A DNA stretch of 64,000 bases. Origin: Chloranthus sessilifolius. Its lineage: Eukaryota > Streptophyta > Magnoliopsida > Chloranthales > Chloranthaceae. Of this stretch, positions 1 through 11,934 are shown one piece after another; position 1 is the first letter of the stretch; every line of letters begins with the position of its first letter. The notes beneath the pieces are model-generated. The model searched no databases. It was not told the origin of the DNA and was given only the letters and a program-made list of their open reading frames with translations. The translations under genes were made by a program, and so were the position numbers. The DNA lies in assembly GCA_021018995.1 (NCBI GenBank), contig CM037598.1, forward strand, positions 49,119,185 through 49,183,184. Reading direction: 5' to 3'.

Positions 1-59
1 TTATGGGGAAAGAGAGCTCATAATAAATGGTGGTCCAATTTTGGCATAGGGAATTAAGG

Positions 60-440
60 CAAGCCCGCGTTTCGTAGAGTTCTCCTAAGTGCTTGCGGAG
101 TAGAATTCTCGTGCAATATAGATGTACCTCCGCAAGAAGGATAATCACGCAAAAGCAAATAGAACCACGAGTACAAAATAAAGAACATTGTGTGCCTCGC
201 GAGGTTACTTCACGGAGTAGATGTTGAGATTGAGCACATGGAGTCATTTTTCATTTCTCGCGCAACTTACCTATAGATCTCCGTGAAGAACATCCATTCG
301 GAGTTTCAGAGGTCTCGTGCAATAGAATGTTATGAAATCTATAATTCTCGCCCCTATGACTCCACGAGACAGTGGTGAAATGGTCTGCGACAGTGAAAAT
401 TAGGCCATTCAACCCCGCGAGAAACCAACAGTCAACCTCT
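60..440 (-). promoter_or_regulatory. CGCGAG-type motif cluster after pol (left fragment)
   Basis: The words CTCGCGAGG, CTCGCGC and CCGCGAG and near variants (CTCGTG, CTCCGTGAAG, CACGAG) are scattered here, starting about 410 nt beyond the end of pol. Clusters of the same word sit at the same place in elements C and A. A regulatory role is inferred from position only. Confidence 0.45.
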
Positions 441-849
441 TTACACCATTTGTTCTCAGTCTTGTGCTTGCACAATGTCTTGTACCCATTCAGTGGCCAT
501 CAGCATCTACCCTTCACATGTATCCCTTTTTCAAGTAAGAATAGCCTCCCTAATACTAGCACAGGCATAGCAAAAATTTCAAATGATAAAGGACCTTGAT
601 GAAAATAGATTCTAAACAATTGTAGTGCTAGTACTTCACTCACATAGCAGTAACAATCGTACATCTCCCATATTAATGACAGGAATGAACGAAGCATATG
701 AAAACAAACATATTTACCTAACGAAAAATAGTAAATGACAGGTTCCTAATCAAGCAAAAACATACATCAATTTTTTTTAACAGATATGGCATAGAAAATA
801 CAAAGCTGTGGATCACTGGGCAGTGAGAGGTTCATGTAGGTGAATGGTC

Positions 850-1361
850 TAAGGAAGCTCCACTGGTTGTTCTACATAAATCTTGAGGCTCTGACCATTT
901 ACTTTTATGATCTGCCCTGACCTTGGGTCCAAGATCTCCACAGCACCAGATGGGGAGGCTTTGATGACAGTATCAGGTCTATCACATCTGGATTTTAGCT
1001 TCCCTGCAAAGAATTTAAGTCTGCAGTTAAAAAGCCAAACCTTAGTGCCAGCAATGAAGTTGATCTCTCCTTCTACATTGTGGCATTTGCATAGGATTTT
1101 AGCCTCATTTCATCAAGTTCTTCCATTTGCAACTTCCCGTGAGAACCAGCAAAAGTTAGATCTGCATTCGTTGCTTTGGTAACCTAATAGACTCTATGCT
1201 CTAACTCCACAGGTAGGTGATAGGCCTTGCCAGACACCAGCCAAAATGGGGACATGCCAATAGGAGTCTTATAGGCAGTCCTATAAGACCACAGAGCATC
1301 ATTTAGCTTTAGTTCCCAATTCTTCCTATCAGTCCTCACAGTTTTCTTTAGATGTCTATAA
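850..1361 (-). pseudogene. integrase C-terminal part of pol (fossil)
   Basis: The minus-strand translation shows the far C-terminal part of an Athila-type Pol: a block with [25 protein letters not shown], then HLPVELEH and, near the end, EILDPxxGxIIKVNGQ. The same blocks occur in the same order at the pol ends of elements A, B and D in this window. Only this tail is in view. It is a fossil, and no separate function is claimed for it. Confidence 0.8.
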
Positions 1362-1561
1362 GATCCATATATTGGGACTAACCCATTTAGTTTCTAGTAG
1401 GTTTATTATTTACCATCTAATTTCCCTTGGTTTGATAGCCCCATGGGAAGCAATGTTGGATCTGTAGCGAGATCCGGGAGCTCAGAGGCCTGTGGACCAT
1501 GGTGGTTGCAGCAGTTTCCATATTTTTTCTCAGGCCTCTGTGAGATGGACAGACCATTGAG

Positions 1562-1593
1562 ATACCCTGTGACTATTCAAATTGACAAAGTAT
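1562..1593 (+). promoter_or_regulatory. 32-nt LTR leader hairpin, C copy 1
   Basis: Fixed plan of 9-bp outer stem, 2-nt bulge, 3-bp inner stem, 6-nt loop. The outer arms ATACCCTGT and ACAAAGTAT pair at 7 of 9 positions. It is a diverged copy. Confidence 0.6.
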
Positions 1594-2078
1594 AGCCTTA
1601 AGGTTGTGTCCATTCACATGTTTAAGAAGGATTCTTCTCCCCTGCACATGAGCTTTTAGAGCATTGTGAGGAGGTTTGTACAAGAACTGACTCCCCTCTG
1701 TTTTATCTAGCCAGCATCAGATGTTAGATTTGATCTCTTTGTAGTAATGGTAGCTTGAGACTGATTCATTGTAGGCCATTTGTAGCAATGACCAACTAAA
1801 TCTAAAGCCTTATTCAACCTTTTGCATGGTCCTTTTTGTGGGCACTAGTGAGCAGTTGGCCTAAGCAAAGCACTTATGATCTTATGGATTGGAATGCTTA
1901 TGGATGTCAGTCAGGTCTGTGCACAGAACTAGGGAGCTTGTAGCACTGGCATTACATAGTGCTGCAATAGTATTCATGGCTTGATCTGGCCCAGTGGCTG
2001 GGGGAATGATTAGTCCACTCCTCTGGGTTAGATTGGTAATGTCTATTTTAACCAATGGGATTTGACAGACTCTATCGG

Positions 2079-2110
2079 ATACCCTATGACCATTACAGTG
2101 GACAGAGTAT
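2079..2110 (+). promoter_or_regulatory. 32-nt LTR leader hairpin, C copy 2
   Basis: Outer arms ATACCCTAT and ACAGAGTAT pair at 7 of 9 positions. The inner CCA/TGG stem is perfect and the loop is TTACAG. Confidence 0.65.
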
Positions 2111-2643
2111 AGCCCTAAGTGCACCCCAAATGCCATGGGTTAAATCGAGTATTTTTACCTTATTGACGCTTTAAATAGCGTCTCAGAAAGGAACACTATA
2201 GACACAGACTAAATCTGAGTTACATCACTGCTTTAACTCTAGCTCAACCTGTTTTCTTCTCATAATTTTTGTATTTTATTTTGGTACACACTACCACCAT
2301 CTTTCTCTTAACCCTTTCTTTAGGATAGGGCTATATTTTATTTCTCTATTTTTATATTAGTCTAGTGTATTCGTGACACCCAACTCTCTTTCTTTAGGAT
2401 TGTCAGATCTGTAGCCACATATGAAGGTCTACTATTATAGCCCATTTTGGGTTCTTGATCAATTTCTCTATGGGACAAACTCTTACTTATCAAAACATGC
2501 TACAATGGACCCTGTATCTTGTAGGACTGTGTATGTTGTAGACTTGCTCTACTGACACATCTCCACATCTCCACTCTAGACTTATTCTCTCCACTGTTCT
2601 TAATAAAATAGCAGTAGTCTGAAATACCGACTAATAAGTTTTT

Positions 2644-2659
2644 TGCACTGCTGCCGGGG
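2644..2659 (+). other. primer binding site of element C (tRNA-Asp type, diverged)
   Basis: TGCACTGCTGCCGGGG lies 7 nt after the LTR end and resembles TGGCGCCGTTGCCGGGG, the complement of the plant tRNA-Asp 3' end, which is perfect in element B. From here to the gag start at 2982 is untranslated leader with no other feature seen. Confidence 0.7.
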
Positions 2660-2981
2660 AATATTGATCTTTTTAGTAGGCTTGAGTTGTATTATAATTT
2701 GGACTAACCAATTCTTTGTAGCTGTGACTAATCTAGAGTAAAAGTACTACTGATTCTTTGTGGAATTTTGCTGAAATGGACAGCAGAAGAAGGGGGAAAC
2801 TAAAATTACAGCTGGAGTGTAGCTAACTCTGTTTGCACATCCTTCCCCCTAAATCGCAGTCTATTTATGCTTACTTCCTTGTGTTTGTTTAGTGTAAATC
2901 TGTGTAGCTGCTGATTTTTATTTAAAATATTCTTTGTGTGTGCTTGTGAGCATTTTTTGTACTTACTGTGGGTGTGGGTAT

Positions 2982-4456
2982 ATGCATGGTAGAAGGTCTT
3001 TAAACCATGAGCTAGAACTTCCAAATGCAGAGGTTGGAAGGATCCTTAAACCTAGACCCACACCACAAGGCCTTGTTATTGAAACTGAACCAGCTATCAT
3101 GGCTGAGAGGTAGAGGACATTAAAAGAATACAATGCTCCTTGGGAGTACACCTCCCCCTTCTGTGTTCAGTTTCCCTCTATTGAGGAGAACTATGAAATT
3201 AAATCCTCCACCATTAGTATGCTGCCTTCATTTTATGGGCTGAGTAAAGAAGATCCCTACAAGCATATCGATCAGTTTTTAGCACTTTGCACTACCTTCA
3301 ACATTACTGGCTTGGGGCCTGAGGCCACTAAATTGAGGCTTTTTCCTTTCTCACTAAAGGACAAAGCCAGCACATGACTATCAAAGCTCTCAGCCAACAG
3401 CATACAGTCATGGAGTGAACTTTAAACCAAATTCCTGGCTATGTTCTTTCTCATGAACAAAACAAGCCAGATAAGGACAAATATTTTGTCATTCACTCAG
3501 TCCTCAACTAAGAATTTTTCTGAAGCTTGGGAAATATTCCAAGAGATGTTAAAACAATGCCCCCACCAACAAATCCCAATGTGGCAACTTGTTCAAGTAT
3601 TTTATCAAGGAATTAATAACAAGAGCAGGGATATTGTAGATGCTTCCTGTGGTGGTAGTTACCTCCACAAGACAGCTGAGGAAGCCTGCGAGCTATTTGA
3701 CATAATAGGAAAAAATTCCATGCAACAGGAGTCTCTGTCACGCAATGACAGTCATACTCCAGCTAATATGGTGAAAGAGGCCACCCCTAGAGGTGGAATA
3801 TATGAAGTAAAGGTGCAAGGTGATCTGGAGAAAAAGGTGTACAACCTGAGCTTGAAGTTTGACAAATTGATGAATGTGATGCATCCCCGAATGGTTGCAT
3901 AGGTGGAGGAGGCATGTCTAATATGCCAATCTCCCACATATTCTATTTACGATTATCCATCTGTCAGCCAATTTCCTAATTTTGTTATGGAGCATGTCAG
4001 TGCTACTCAAACTTTTGGGTAGCAGCCTGTTGGGTATTGTTGGAGGAACCATCCAAATATGAGTTGGAGACAAGATTCTTATCCTCAGTCCCAGCAACAG
4101 CAAATGGTAGCTCCTTATAGACCCCAGCACCAGTATAATCAAGGTTACCCACCAAGGCAAAATTTTCTGTAACCTGCCCCACAGTCTAATCAGTTTGCCC
4201 TGTCCCCACAGCAGCCCAAATCCTCTTCATTTGAAGAACAGATGCTGACTTCAATGTAAAATTTTGGGAGCTTGGTGCAAACTATCAATTCTCATGGATT
4301 GAATATCAAGAAGATTAAGGACCAGCTGGGACAGATTTGTAATGCTCTGAATAGGAGGGAAGATGGAAAATTTCCTAGTCAGCCTCTGACAAATCTGAAA
4401 GGTCAGTAAATGATTGGTGATGCATCCTCTACTCAGGAGGAAGCTACTGCTCAGTG
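2982..4456 (+). pseudogene. gag of element C (fossil)
   Basis: The start is set by MHGRRSL, matching MFGRR and MLGRR at the gag starts of elements B and D. The Athila-type capsid block follows: FCVQFPSI, EDPYKHID, LCTTFNITGLG, LRLFPFSLK, then CPHQQIP and VDASCGGSYL. After it comes a Cys/His knuckle-like region and a Gln/Pro-rich linker. Gag would form the particle. This copy is broken several times and is followed directly by post-pol DNA. Confidence 0.85.
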
Positions 4457-4889
4457 ATCCAAACAATGGTAATAAGTGTACCATATGTATGAAAATTCTG
4501 TTTTGATTTGTGTTCTATAAAATTTCGTTAGTGGTGTTTTTAGTGTTATGATGATTTACTTTTCTTACTTTATCTGTTTGCTTTTTAATTTTGTGTTGAA
4601 TTTTGTGTTGGATACTTGTGCATTTTTGTCATTGGAATTTGTTGTTCATGATTATGGATGATTGGTTGAGGTGCTCTCATCATAATTGCATTGAACTTGA
4701 TCTGAAAAACTATCTTTAAAATCCTGCAATGTTGATGAGTTTGTTGATTTCAATGGGCATATGTGTTTCATGATTGAAGTGAATCACCTGTCTAAGGTTT
4801 GGGGCCCATGCACAGTGGTTGGGTGCACAACAACATGGATGCAGTAACCAATGTGCTACAATGAGCTAAAAGAGTAAAGATTGAGAAGA

Positions 4890-5240
4890 AATGCTACCTC
4901 GCTTAGCTGAAGAAAGCCTAAATTTGCTGCGCGAGCCTCCATTGGGCTTCCTCGCGTGCTAAAAGCATGAGCAAAGGCTGTAAAAAATTGCCTCGCATAG
5001 CTGCTTCTGCTCTGTGAACCAAATATGTATGTGAAGCATGGCTTTAGTGCTATTCTGCGCGAGAGTTGCGTGAGGTAACTCTCTGAAGCAGCACAGAGCC
5101 TTGCACACTAGCACCACTGAGTTAGCTTTGGGATTCTGAATGTGAGGCAGTTTGCCCTTCAATCCACAGAACATCTCGCAGACTTAAAAGCCAACTACTC
5201 GAAAATGCTACTCCGCGAGCACCTATTGCCAACTGTGCGA
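4890..5240 (+). promoter_or_regulatory. CGCGAG motif cluster before third ORF, element C
   Basis: Scattered words include ACCTCGC, TGCGCGAG (twice), CCTCGCGTG, TTGCGTGAGG, ATCTCGC and CCGCGAG. The same family of words is clustered in U3 of this element's LTR at 10670-11165. The binding factor and function are unknown; regulation is inferred. Confidence 0.5.
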
Positions 5241-5260
5241 ACCGCGGGATTTGCTCTATA

Positions 5261-5267
5261 AACTTTG
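5261..5267 (+). promoter_or_regulatory. TATA-like box between motif cluster and third ORF
   Basis: CTATAAAC lies just past the motif cluster and about 385 nt before the third ORF. It is followed by a C/T-rich stretch (CATTTTCTTCATTTCATC) like that following the LTR TATA box. A candidate internal promoter by position only. Confidence 0.4.
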
Positions 5268-5645
5268 CAAAACCCCTCATTTTCTTCATTTCATCTGTCT
5301 ACCCTAGTTTTCGCTGCACTCAACAAGAGTTCCCAGTTCTTTCTTTCTTCTCTACCCCTTAAGCCACTCCACCTTAAGCTTTTTCCTCTTACCATTTTAT
5401 TTCCTAGCACTTTCCTGTCTCTTTGAACAAGGTTTGAGGGGATTTGAGCCGCTGTGAACACGTTAAGGTGGAACCCTAGTCCTTAAATGGTACGATCTCC
5501 ATTTCCTCTCTATGCTGTGATTGATTTGATTTTCATAGATACATTGGCGATGTATAGGGATAAAATTTAGTATTTCAGTGTTTACTCATTGCATTCAACA
5601 TTTTGCGAGATTTGTGAACCCTCATTTAAAATTTTTTGACCACCC

Positions 5646-8360
5646 ATGATCAAGAGTTCAAAATTCATCGATACAGTGGCGGCTATGCTAAACCCTGCTC
5701 CAAGTGGCAGCCCTGTGGCCACTAGGAAATTCGCAAGGATTGCAGAGGCCTCCACATTGGAGACCGCTGCGGTGCCCTCACCTGGTGCTGACCCCACAAT
5801 TTTTAAGAAAATGAAGAAATCAACAACAAAGAAGAGGTCCAGAGAGCACCCACCTACTGAGAGCCCTAAAATTTCAAAGAAGAAACGGATGAAGGGCAAG
5901 ATTGCGGCCCCTGAGGTTGCTAAGGAAGAGAATGATGAATACCTCAGGGTCCCTTCTGAGTTTGTGTTAGAAATTCTGCTGGAGGCTGAAACCATTTTTG
6001 ATAAAGCCTACTTTGAGAAGCTACCAGAGACCTCTGCCTCCATTGAGTATCTGACCAATGCATCTCTGTTGTCCCTATTGAGGCCCCCAATGAAGTTGGT
6101 TTTCCCAAGGATAGTGAGATTATTCTATCAGAATATGAAGTTAAAAATGGGTGATGATGGGAACCCAACACTTCCGGTCTTAATTGATGACTTCAAGATG
6201 CTATTCAATGAGGCAGACATTGCAACAATACTAGGGATACCAGTTGGGTATAACCCTGAGTGGAGTTTGGGCCCCCCCTTAACAACCTCCGTTACTAAAA
6301 TTGCAAAATAATTAATTGGAGGAATCACTACCTCAAGAGACTCAATTAGAATGAGAGACCTGAATCCCACACTCAGGTTCATGGATGTAGTGTTGAGGAA
6401 AAATATGTATTACTCTGGTCATGAGCAGGAGAGGAGGTACCACATAGCTGATGCCCTCCTCTTATTTCACAGAAACTACTATTTGGATGCAACCAAGTTG
6501 ATTTTTGAGGAAATTAAAGATCTGTGTGAGAAGGTGAAGATAAAGAAAAAACCTCAGGCCCTCCCCTACTGTAGGCTGATCATTGCCTTACTGTAGTTTG
6601 GAAAATACCCCTTCAAAAGGGAAGAGGAGACAGTGGCCCTGAACCCCAAAAATAGTGGAAAGAAACAATGGGGTATCAGTGGCACATTGATGGAAAAGAG
6701 GATGAAGAGGAAGGAATTATTAAGAAAAGCAACCCCCACAATTCAGGAAGCTTCTGCTGCTGCTGCTACTATTGAGGCAGCACCTTTGTTGGGCCATCCA
6801 GGCCACCAATCTCATTGCCAGTACATACCCCCTCCCCCTCAGCTTTATCTACACCCATTGCCCCACCACCTCCACCCTTCATCCAGACATCTCAACCCCT
6901 CATAAGCACAGTACCCTACCTAAGCATATCTCCCCAATCACCACAGCATTAATCCCAATCTTACCACCAGCCATGATAACCACTGCCACCCTTACCCCCT
7001 TTTTCCGCCCATACCAGCCCCCCTGTAAAAATTGCCTACACTAAGAAAATAAAACTCACAAAAGGCAAAGCCCTCCAAGAACCCCAGCCCACCTACATTT
7101 CCCAAACCATTCCAATCCCTGATACCACCTTCAGTCCAGACCCAATAACCACAACCTCTACACCAGAACCCCATACCTTTGACACCCCCCAGCAGTCTAA
7201 TGAGACTTTCCCAACTTTTGTACCTATCCCTAGTGAGCCATTTTCAAGAGAGGAATTTTCCAGTATGATGTCTACTATCCTAGGGAACATCAACCTAGAG
7301 TATACCCCTCTCCTAGACTCACCTTGTCCCCCACACTTTACCCCACCACATGAACCACCACAAGCCACTACCTTCACTCATAGACCCACATCTCCCTTCC
7401 AACCAGTTTCACCTGTCCAACCCACACCCAATACCATACCAGACCTCTTACCCCAAATCATACACCTCTTATTCTCCCTACAAGCCCGAGTGTTGGCCAC
7501 TAACCAATCCCAATCCTCCATTGTGGCCAACCTTAAAACCAGTACCCCCACCCTCCTCAATCAATCCTTTATCCAAGATAGCCTGGAGTCAATTCAATCT
7601 ACCTTTATCCATGGCCTCCTCCTAGACTGACCCCACACCTGAGCCTCTTCTTACTCCCATTTCCTTACCACTTCTGTCACTGCCCACTATTTCACCTACT
7701 ATGGTAACTTCCAATGCTGCCACTGATGTGGAGGATTTAATACGCACCTGCACCAAGGCAGCTCAAACAGACCCTGAACCCCAGCCCCTACTTAAACCTC
7801 CAGCTGCACCTCCCCAAACCACCCCCTCTCCACTTTTGGCTAACCCTTCTTCAAGTTAGGCACCTCCCCTACTTCTTGCCTCTTATTTTTCTATTCTTCC
7901 TTACTCTACCCTCTTTCTTGCTATGCAAGTCAATCCTTACATCAAAAGAGATGTTATTCGAGGCCTAACTACTATTAAATAGTCCTACGAGAATATGATT
8001 AATCTCCTCAAAGGGGATACCGAAACACTGCAGTAGGACATCGTGAAGGGCTGGAAAAAAATGTTGCGTCTGTATAAAGCCCAAGAGAGTTTGGCTGCAC
8101 AAGAGAAGCTCAATGGTGAATAAGAGAAAATGGCTGTTGCAACAGAAAAGCTGAGAGCCGATGCATTAGAGAAAAGGTTGACTGCCTCCAAGGAGATCAG
8201 GGCACTCCTTATTGCCCAAGCCGAATTGGCTGAACAAAATGCTGAAATACTTGAGAGGCAACTAGTTGTAGCGACTGGAAGAGTACCCCCACCACCTGTA
8301 GAACAAAAGAAAGTCAAAGGAAAAGGAGTTAAAATTAAGGATGAACCGGCTGACACTTAG
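5646..8360 (+). pseudogene. third ORF of element C (env position; putative plant transposon protein family)
   Basis: The start at MIKSSKFIDTVAAMLN matches MATGSKFIDTLAAMLN in element A. Order: Lys/Arg-rich stretch with KKRSRE and SKKKRMKGK (about residues 50-85), a helical domain with EYLTNASLLSLLRPP, FPRIVRLFYQNM and ILGIPVGYNP, typical of the 'putative plant transposon protein' family found after pol in Athila elements, then a long Pro/Ser/Thr-rich region (about 6770-7860) with AAQTDPEP, and a charged coiled coil (about 8020-8290). I see no signal peptide or membrane segment, although the position is that of an envelope gene. It is a fossil with several breaks; function unknown. Confidence 0.8.
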
Positions 8361-10275
8361 ACGATTGATGTTTGCACATGTTTAGAGTTAGGAGTAGTGT
8401 ATTGTAAATACATTTTCTAATATAATGAACCTTCTATTTATTACTTCTATTTACCTATTAATTTATTTCATTTTTGTTTGTCTGTTTATGTATTTGTTAA
8501 AATATTGTGTGTTCATTTCTTGATTTTCTCTGCTTTAGTGTAGTTCATTTCTGTGTTCTATACTTGCTACATAACCATTCTCACTTTGAATCAGTGAGGA
8601 CACTGCTCCTCATAGGTTTGGGGGTGTGGCAGGTTCTGCGAATGAAGTAGTTAACCCAAGTGTAGCAGAGTCAAGTAAGTAAAGATAGGAATGGAGCCAT
8701 GTTCACCTAAGAATCATGAAAATTAATGAAATTTAAAATTTTTGCAAGCCTTTAGGCATTACAAGCTTTTAAAATTTAACTTTTCCATAATGGGAACACA
8801 AAGTAAACTCACTTATATCAGTACTGAGTGAATCATTAAAGAGAGAAAAAGGTAAGGACATACTTAAAAGATTAATGGAAGACCATAACCAGTGAGAGTT
8901 GGGCCTACAAAATTTTTTTCCTTCCTTCGAGGAGTGACTGAGGCAATTCTTCTAGCTCTAAGGACTGGCTGAGGCAATGCCCTCACTAGAAGTTAGGCAC
9001 CTCCAAATTGAAACAACTGACAACACTCATGAAACCTAGGAAAGGATCAAGGCCTTCTCGTGGATAGTTTGAGGTTAAACAGACCAAATCCTAATCAACT
9101 GCCCTTGTGCACACACCTATTGAGCCTTAATTTCTAATTTTCTTCAAAATACACGTGAGTACTTGCACCTAAACCTATGGACCTGACAAAAAACCTACCC
9201 CTCACTCTGAGAATTCAGAAGGCAAAGGAGAAGGAGCTGAAGATGGACAAGTCAGGGTCAACATTGGGTTAATGGAGAAGAAATACCTAAAGTTGAGTAG
9301 TGTAGCAGCTGAGAAAAGAGTTGACAAGTCATAAACACAAAAATAAAAACAAAAATAGAAAGAAAAATGCAAGAAAGAAAGAAAAACAATAATGAAGAGG
9401 AGCGAGAGAGGAGTCAAGAGGAAAAGTTCATTGGAAAAATCAAAATGAAGAGGAGAAGCTGGCCACTTCAAGTCTGAAAAATATGAAAGAAAATGAAAAT
9501 GTACTGAATTAAAAATGGGTGGAGTCATGAATCACCTCCTTCACTTACTGATTTCTCAACTTTGAATCCATTTTTAACCTTACTTTCTTTATAACCCACT
9601 TCATAAGCCACAATACAACCCAGTTAAAGACCTTGTGATCCAAAGTTGAATGTGCTGTCATGAAGAGACAAGGAGTTGTCCAATCTATGGTGAGGATATG
9701 CCAATGATTTCAGGACTTAGGTGCTTTGCCTATGCTCATGCTTACAGACCCATTTGGGGGCTGTGACTGCTCTTGAGCTTGAGTGAAAATGAAACCCTCA
9801 AGGTCCCTTATGAGAGTATACCCTGATGAGCATTGGGTCTGATGTTGAATGTATTGGGCATGGCCTATAACCTGATTTTTAAATTAATGATGAGCACAGT
9901 GCTGACATACATGTGTTGTCCCCCTTGTTGTAAACTAATTGGAAATGTTGTGCACTCATGTAGAGGTTATGATGATTAAATGCCTGTGCTTTTCATATCC
10001 AAATTCCTCACATTTTTATTGAATCAAAGGTGAACTGATGCTCTGTTTCTTGACAGCAGACTTGATATTGTTGCACCTTTGTTAACTGTTTCATTGAGAA
10101 GTTTGTGGGCATCCTCACTGAAAACCCTCAGGAGACTTCACTCCTCCACTAGAGATCACCTAGGGGTTTAAAAGGCTTGGTACATATGTTAAATTTATCC
10201 GTCTTGCCTACGAAAGTGGCATTTCAATTCTTAGAGTAGTTGTTTTAATTTCACCTTTGTTCAGGGACTAGCAAA
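8361..10275 (+). other. 3' noncoding region of element C
   Basis: About 1.9 kb without a plausible gene. It aligns with 35560-37497 of element A at roughly 80-85% by eye, including the block with GAGGACACTGCTCCTCATAG and a second block just before the polypurine tract with CTCAGGAGACTTCACTCC and ACCTAGGGGTTTAAAAGG. Elements B and F have the second block in the same place. Confidence 0.75.
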
Positions 10276-10292
10276 GATTGGGTTTGGGGGTG
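10276..10292 (+). other. polypurine tract before LTR (element C)
   Basis: GATTGGGTTTGGGGGTG lies directly 5' of the LTR start TGTTATTC. The tracts of A, B and F match closely. Confidence 0.8.
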
Positions 10293-10669
10293 TGTTATTC
10301 ACTTAAAAGTACCACTTTTCACCTCTTAACTTAGCCTTTGCATGACCTTGAAGTAGACTAATAACCATTTGTTAAGTGTATTTTATATTTAGTAATAAAA
10401 TGTGTAGCTTAATACAAACTCCTTGCTTTTTTGCCCAAAATAGACAGAGAATATACTCAAAGATGACAGCTAAGACGAAGCCTAATGGAACACCTTAGTC
10501 GTGATCACCATGGTGACTCATTATTACTGATCACCACTGACCAAAGTCTAGCAGTTGAATGAAGTTAGCTGAGAAGGGAGGAGACTGCCACAGCAGGAAG
10601 TGCAATGCACCAGAGCAGCAAAAGATAGACCTCACAGAGTTGAGGAGCATCCTCACAAAGCTAAAGATG

Positions 10670-11165
10670 CAGTGGGCGAGGCCCTCACACAAATACGCCG
10701 TGTAGTCAGAAGGACAGCTGAAATGACCTCGCAAAGATCTCACAGGTTAAAGTCCCCAGAATCTGGGGTTGTGAAGCTCTCACGGTGATCAAGCCTCAAA
10801 GCTGCCGCGCGAAGAACGTAGCATGTCCATATGTACACTGAACAAAATGTCACCTCACGGAGTTCTCGCGTAGCCTTGGAAGAGAGAGACGCCCAGAATT
10901 CTCTTTGGACAAATCTCGCGCATTCTAAAGCCTTACCATTAACTACGCGAGCACAGGAGCATAACTGCGCCAGCACTTAGCGAGAGAGAGCTTCTGAAGC
11001 TCAAGTGAGCGAGAAATCATGGTGCTCCAAATCATTTCCACGATAGCATTACAGCACCAGTGAACTGCGCAATCAACTGAATAGCTAATGCGTGAGCAAG
11101 CACTTCCCACAAGCCAAAAGCAACTCTGCGAAGGCAAAGTAGCTGCGTGAATGAGCTAAAAGCAG
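10670..11165 (+). promoter_or_regulatory. CGCGAG motif cluster in U3 (shared LTR)
   Basis: Words such as TTCTCGCGTAG, ATCTCGCGC, TACGCGAG, CCGCGCGAAG, AGCGAGAG and TGCGTGAG are scattered from about 380 to 870 nt into the LTR, upstream of the TATA box at 11367. Confidence 0.55.
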
Positions 11166-11366
11166 ATACCAGCCCCGTGATGTTCGGGCTCTCCACTTCT
11201 CAGTTTTAACTCAAGGACCTTTTGAGAATTTCCCAAGGCTAGGGCAAACATCTAGAGGCACGAATTTTGAGGCATATATCTCTAGGCATCCAAGAGTAAA
11301 AAAAGTGCCACGTTTGCTAAAAAAAATAGGGTTAATCTCCTTAAAACTAAGGCCATTTTGACAGAG

Positions 11367-11374
11367 TATATAAG
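11367..11374 (+). promoter_or_regulatory. LTR TATA box
   Basis: TATATAAG, about 1.07 kb into the LTR and about 200 nt after the motif cluster. It sets the likely U3/R boundary just downstream. Confidence 0.6.
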
Positions 11375-11902
11375 TTGTACTTAGAGTTTATTATTTTCAT
11401 CTTTCCTTCATCCTCTGTTGGCTGCGAGCTCCTGCAGGCTAGGGTAAGGGTTTGATCATCTCTTTTTCTTATTTTTCTTCTCTCTTAGCCCAGCACTTAT
11501 TAGCTAACCCCCCTATAAGCAGCTAGGTTTAGTTTTATTTTTAGTTTGTAATAGGTTTTTGGTATACATTGGGATTTTTGGATAAGCAATTATGTGCAGG
11601 CTATAGCCTGGAGATAATTCATTGTAAGTTTTGTGTTCATCATTGGATTGTCATTTTAATGCCTAATTGAATCTAAAGATCTTATGATTTCTTTCGATGT
11701 AGGATCCATGTATTTGGGACTAGCCCATTCAGTTTCTAGTAGGTCTATTATTTACCATCTAATTTCCCTTGGTTTGATAGCTCCATAGAAAGCAATACTG
11801 GATCTAGTGAGATCTAGGGAGCTCGGAGGCCTGTGGACCATGGTGGTTGTGGCAGTTTCCATGTTCTCTCTTAGGCCTTTGTGGGACGGACAAACCAATG
11901 GG

Positions 11903-11934
11903 ATAGCATGTGACCATTCAAGTGGATAGAGTAT
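11903..11934 (+). promoter_or_regulatory. 32-nt LTR leader hairpin, shared LTR copy 1
   Basis: Outer arms ATAGCATGT and ATAGAGTAT pair at 6 of 9 positions with one wobble. The inner CCA/TGG is intact and the loop is TTCAAG. It lies 529 nt after the TATA box. Confidence 0.6.

Larger units (their letters stand above)
1..1361 (-). mobile_element. Athila-like LTR element, pol tail and post-pol fragment
   Basis: On the minus strand this stretch reads from the integrase C-terminal region (about 1361 down to 850) into post-pol noncoding DNA running off the left edge. The end of pol is recognised by the conserved block with KVNGQ, also present at the pol ends of the other elements here. Post-pol DNA at 60-440 carries the CGCGAG-type words typical of families A, C and F, so this is probably a relative of them. 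It is an old broken fragment; its LTRs are not in view. It abuts a plus-strand LTR at about 1361. Confidence 0.8.
1362..2636 (+). repeat. 5' LTR of element C, 5'-truncated
   Basis: It aligns with 11702-12980 of the middle LTR from about GATCCATATATTGGGACTA to the end, just before the spacer AGTTTTTT and the primer site. The U3 part with motif cluster and TATA box is absent, so homology starts within the transcribed leader. It contains two copies of the 32-nt leader hairpin. Confidence 0.85.
4457..5645 (+). other. post-pol region and leader of third ORF, element C
   Basis: Noncoding. It begins with a block like the one following pol in element A (TGATCCA then GTGTACCATAT). It then holds the motif cluster (4890-5240), a TATA-like box (5261), a pyrimidine-rich stretch and the start of the third ORF at 5646. 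Confidence 0.7.

Noticed and set aside
1-720. Small ORFs at the left edge as host genes
   Set aside because: Short, unconserved and inside post-pol DNA with the CGCGAG cluster.
5646-8360. Calling the third ORF a true envelope gene
   Set aside because: No signal peptide, membrane segment or glycoprotein features are visible in A, B, C or F.
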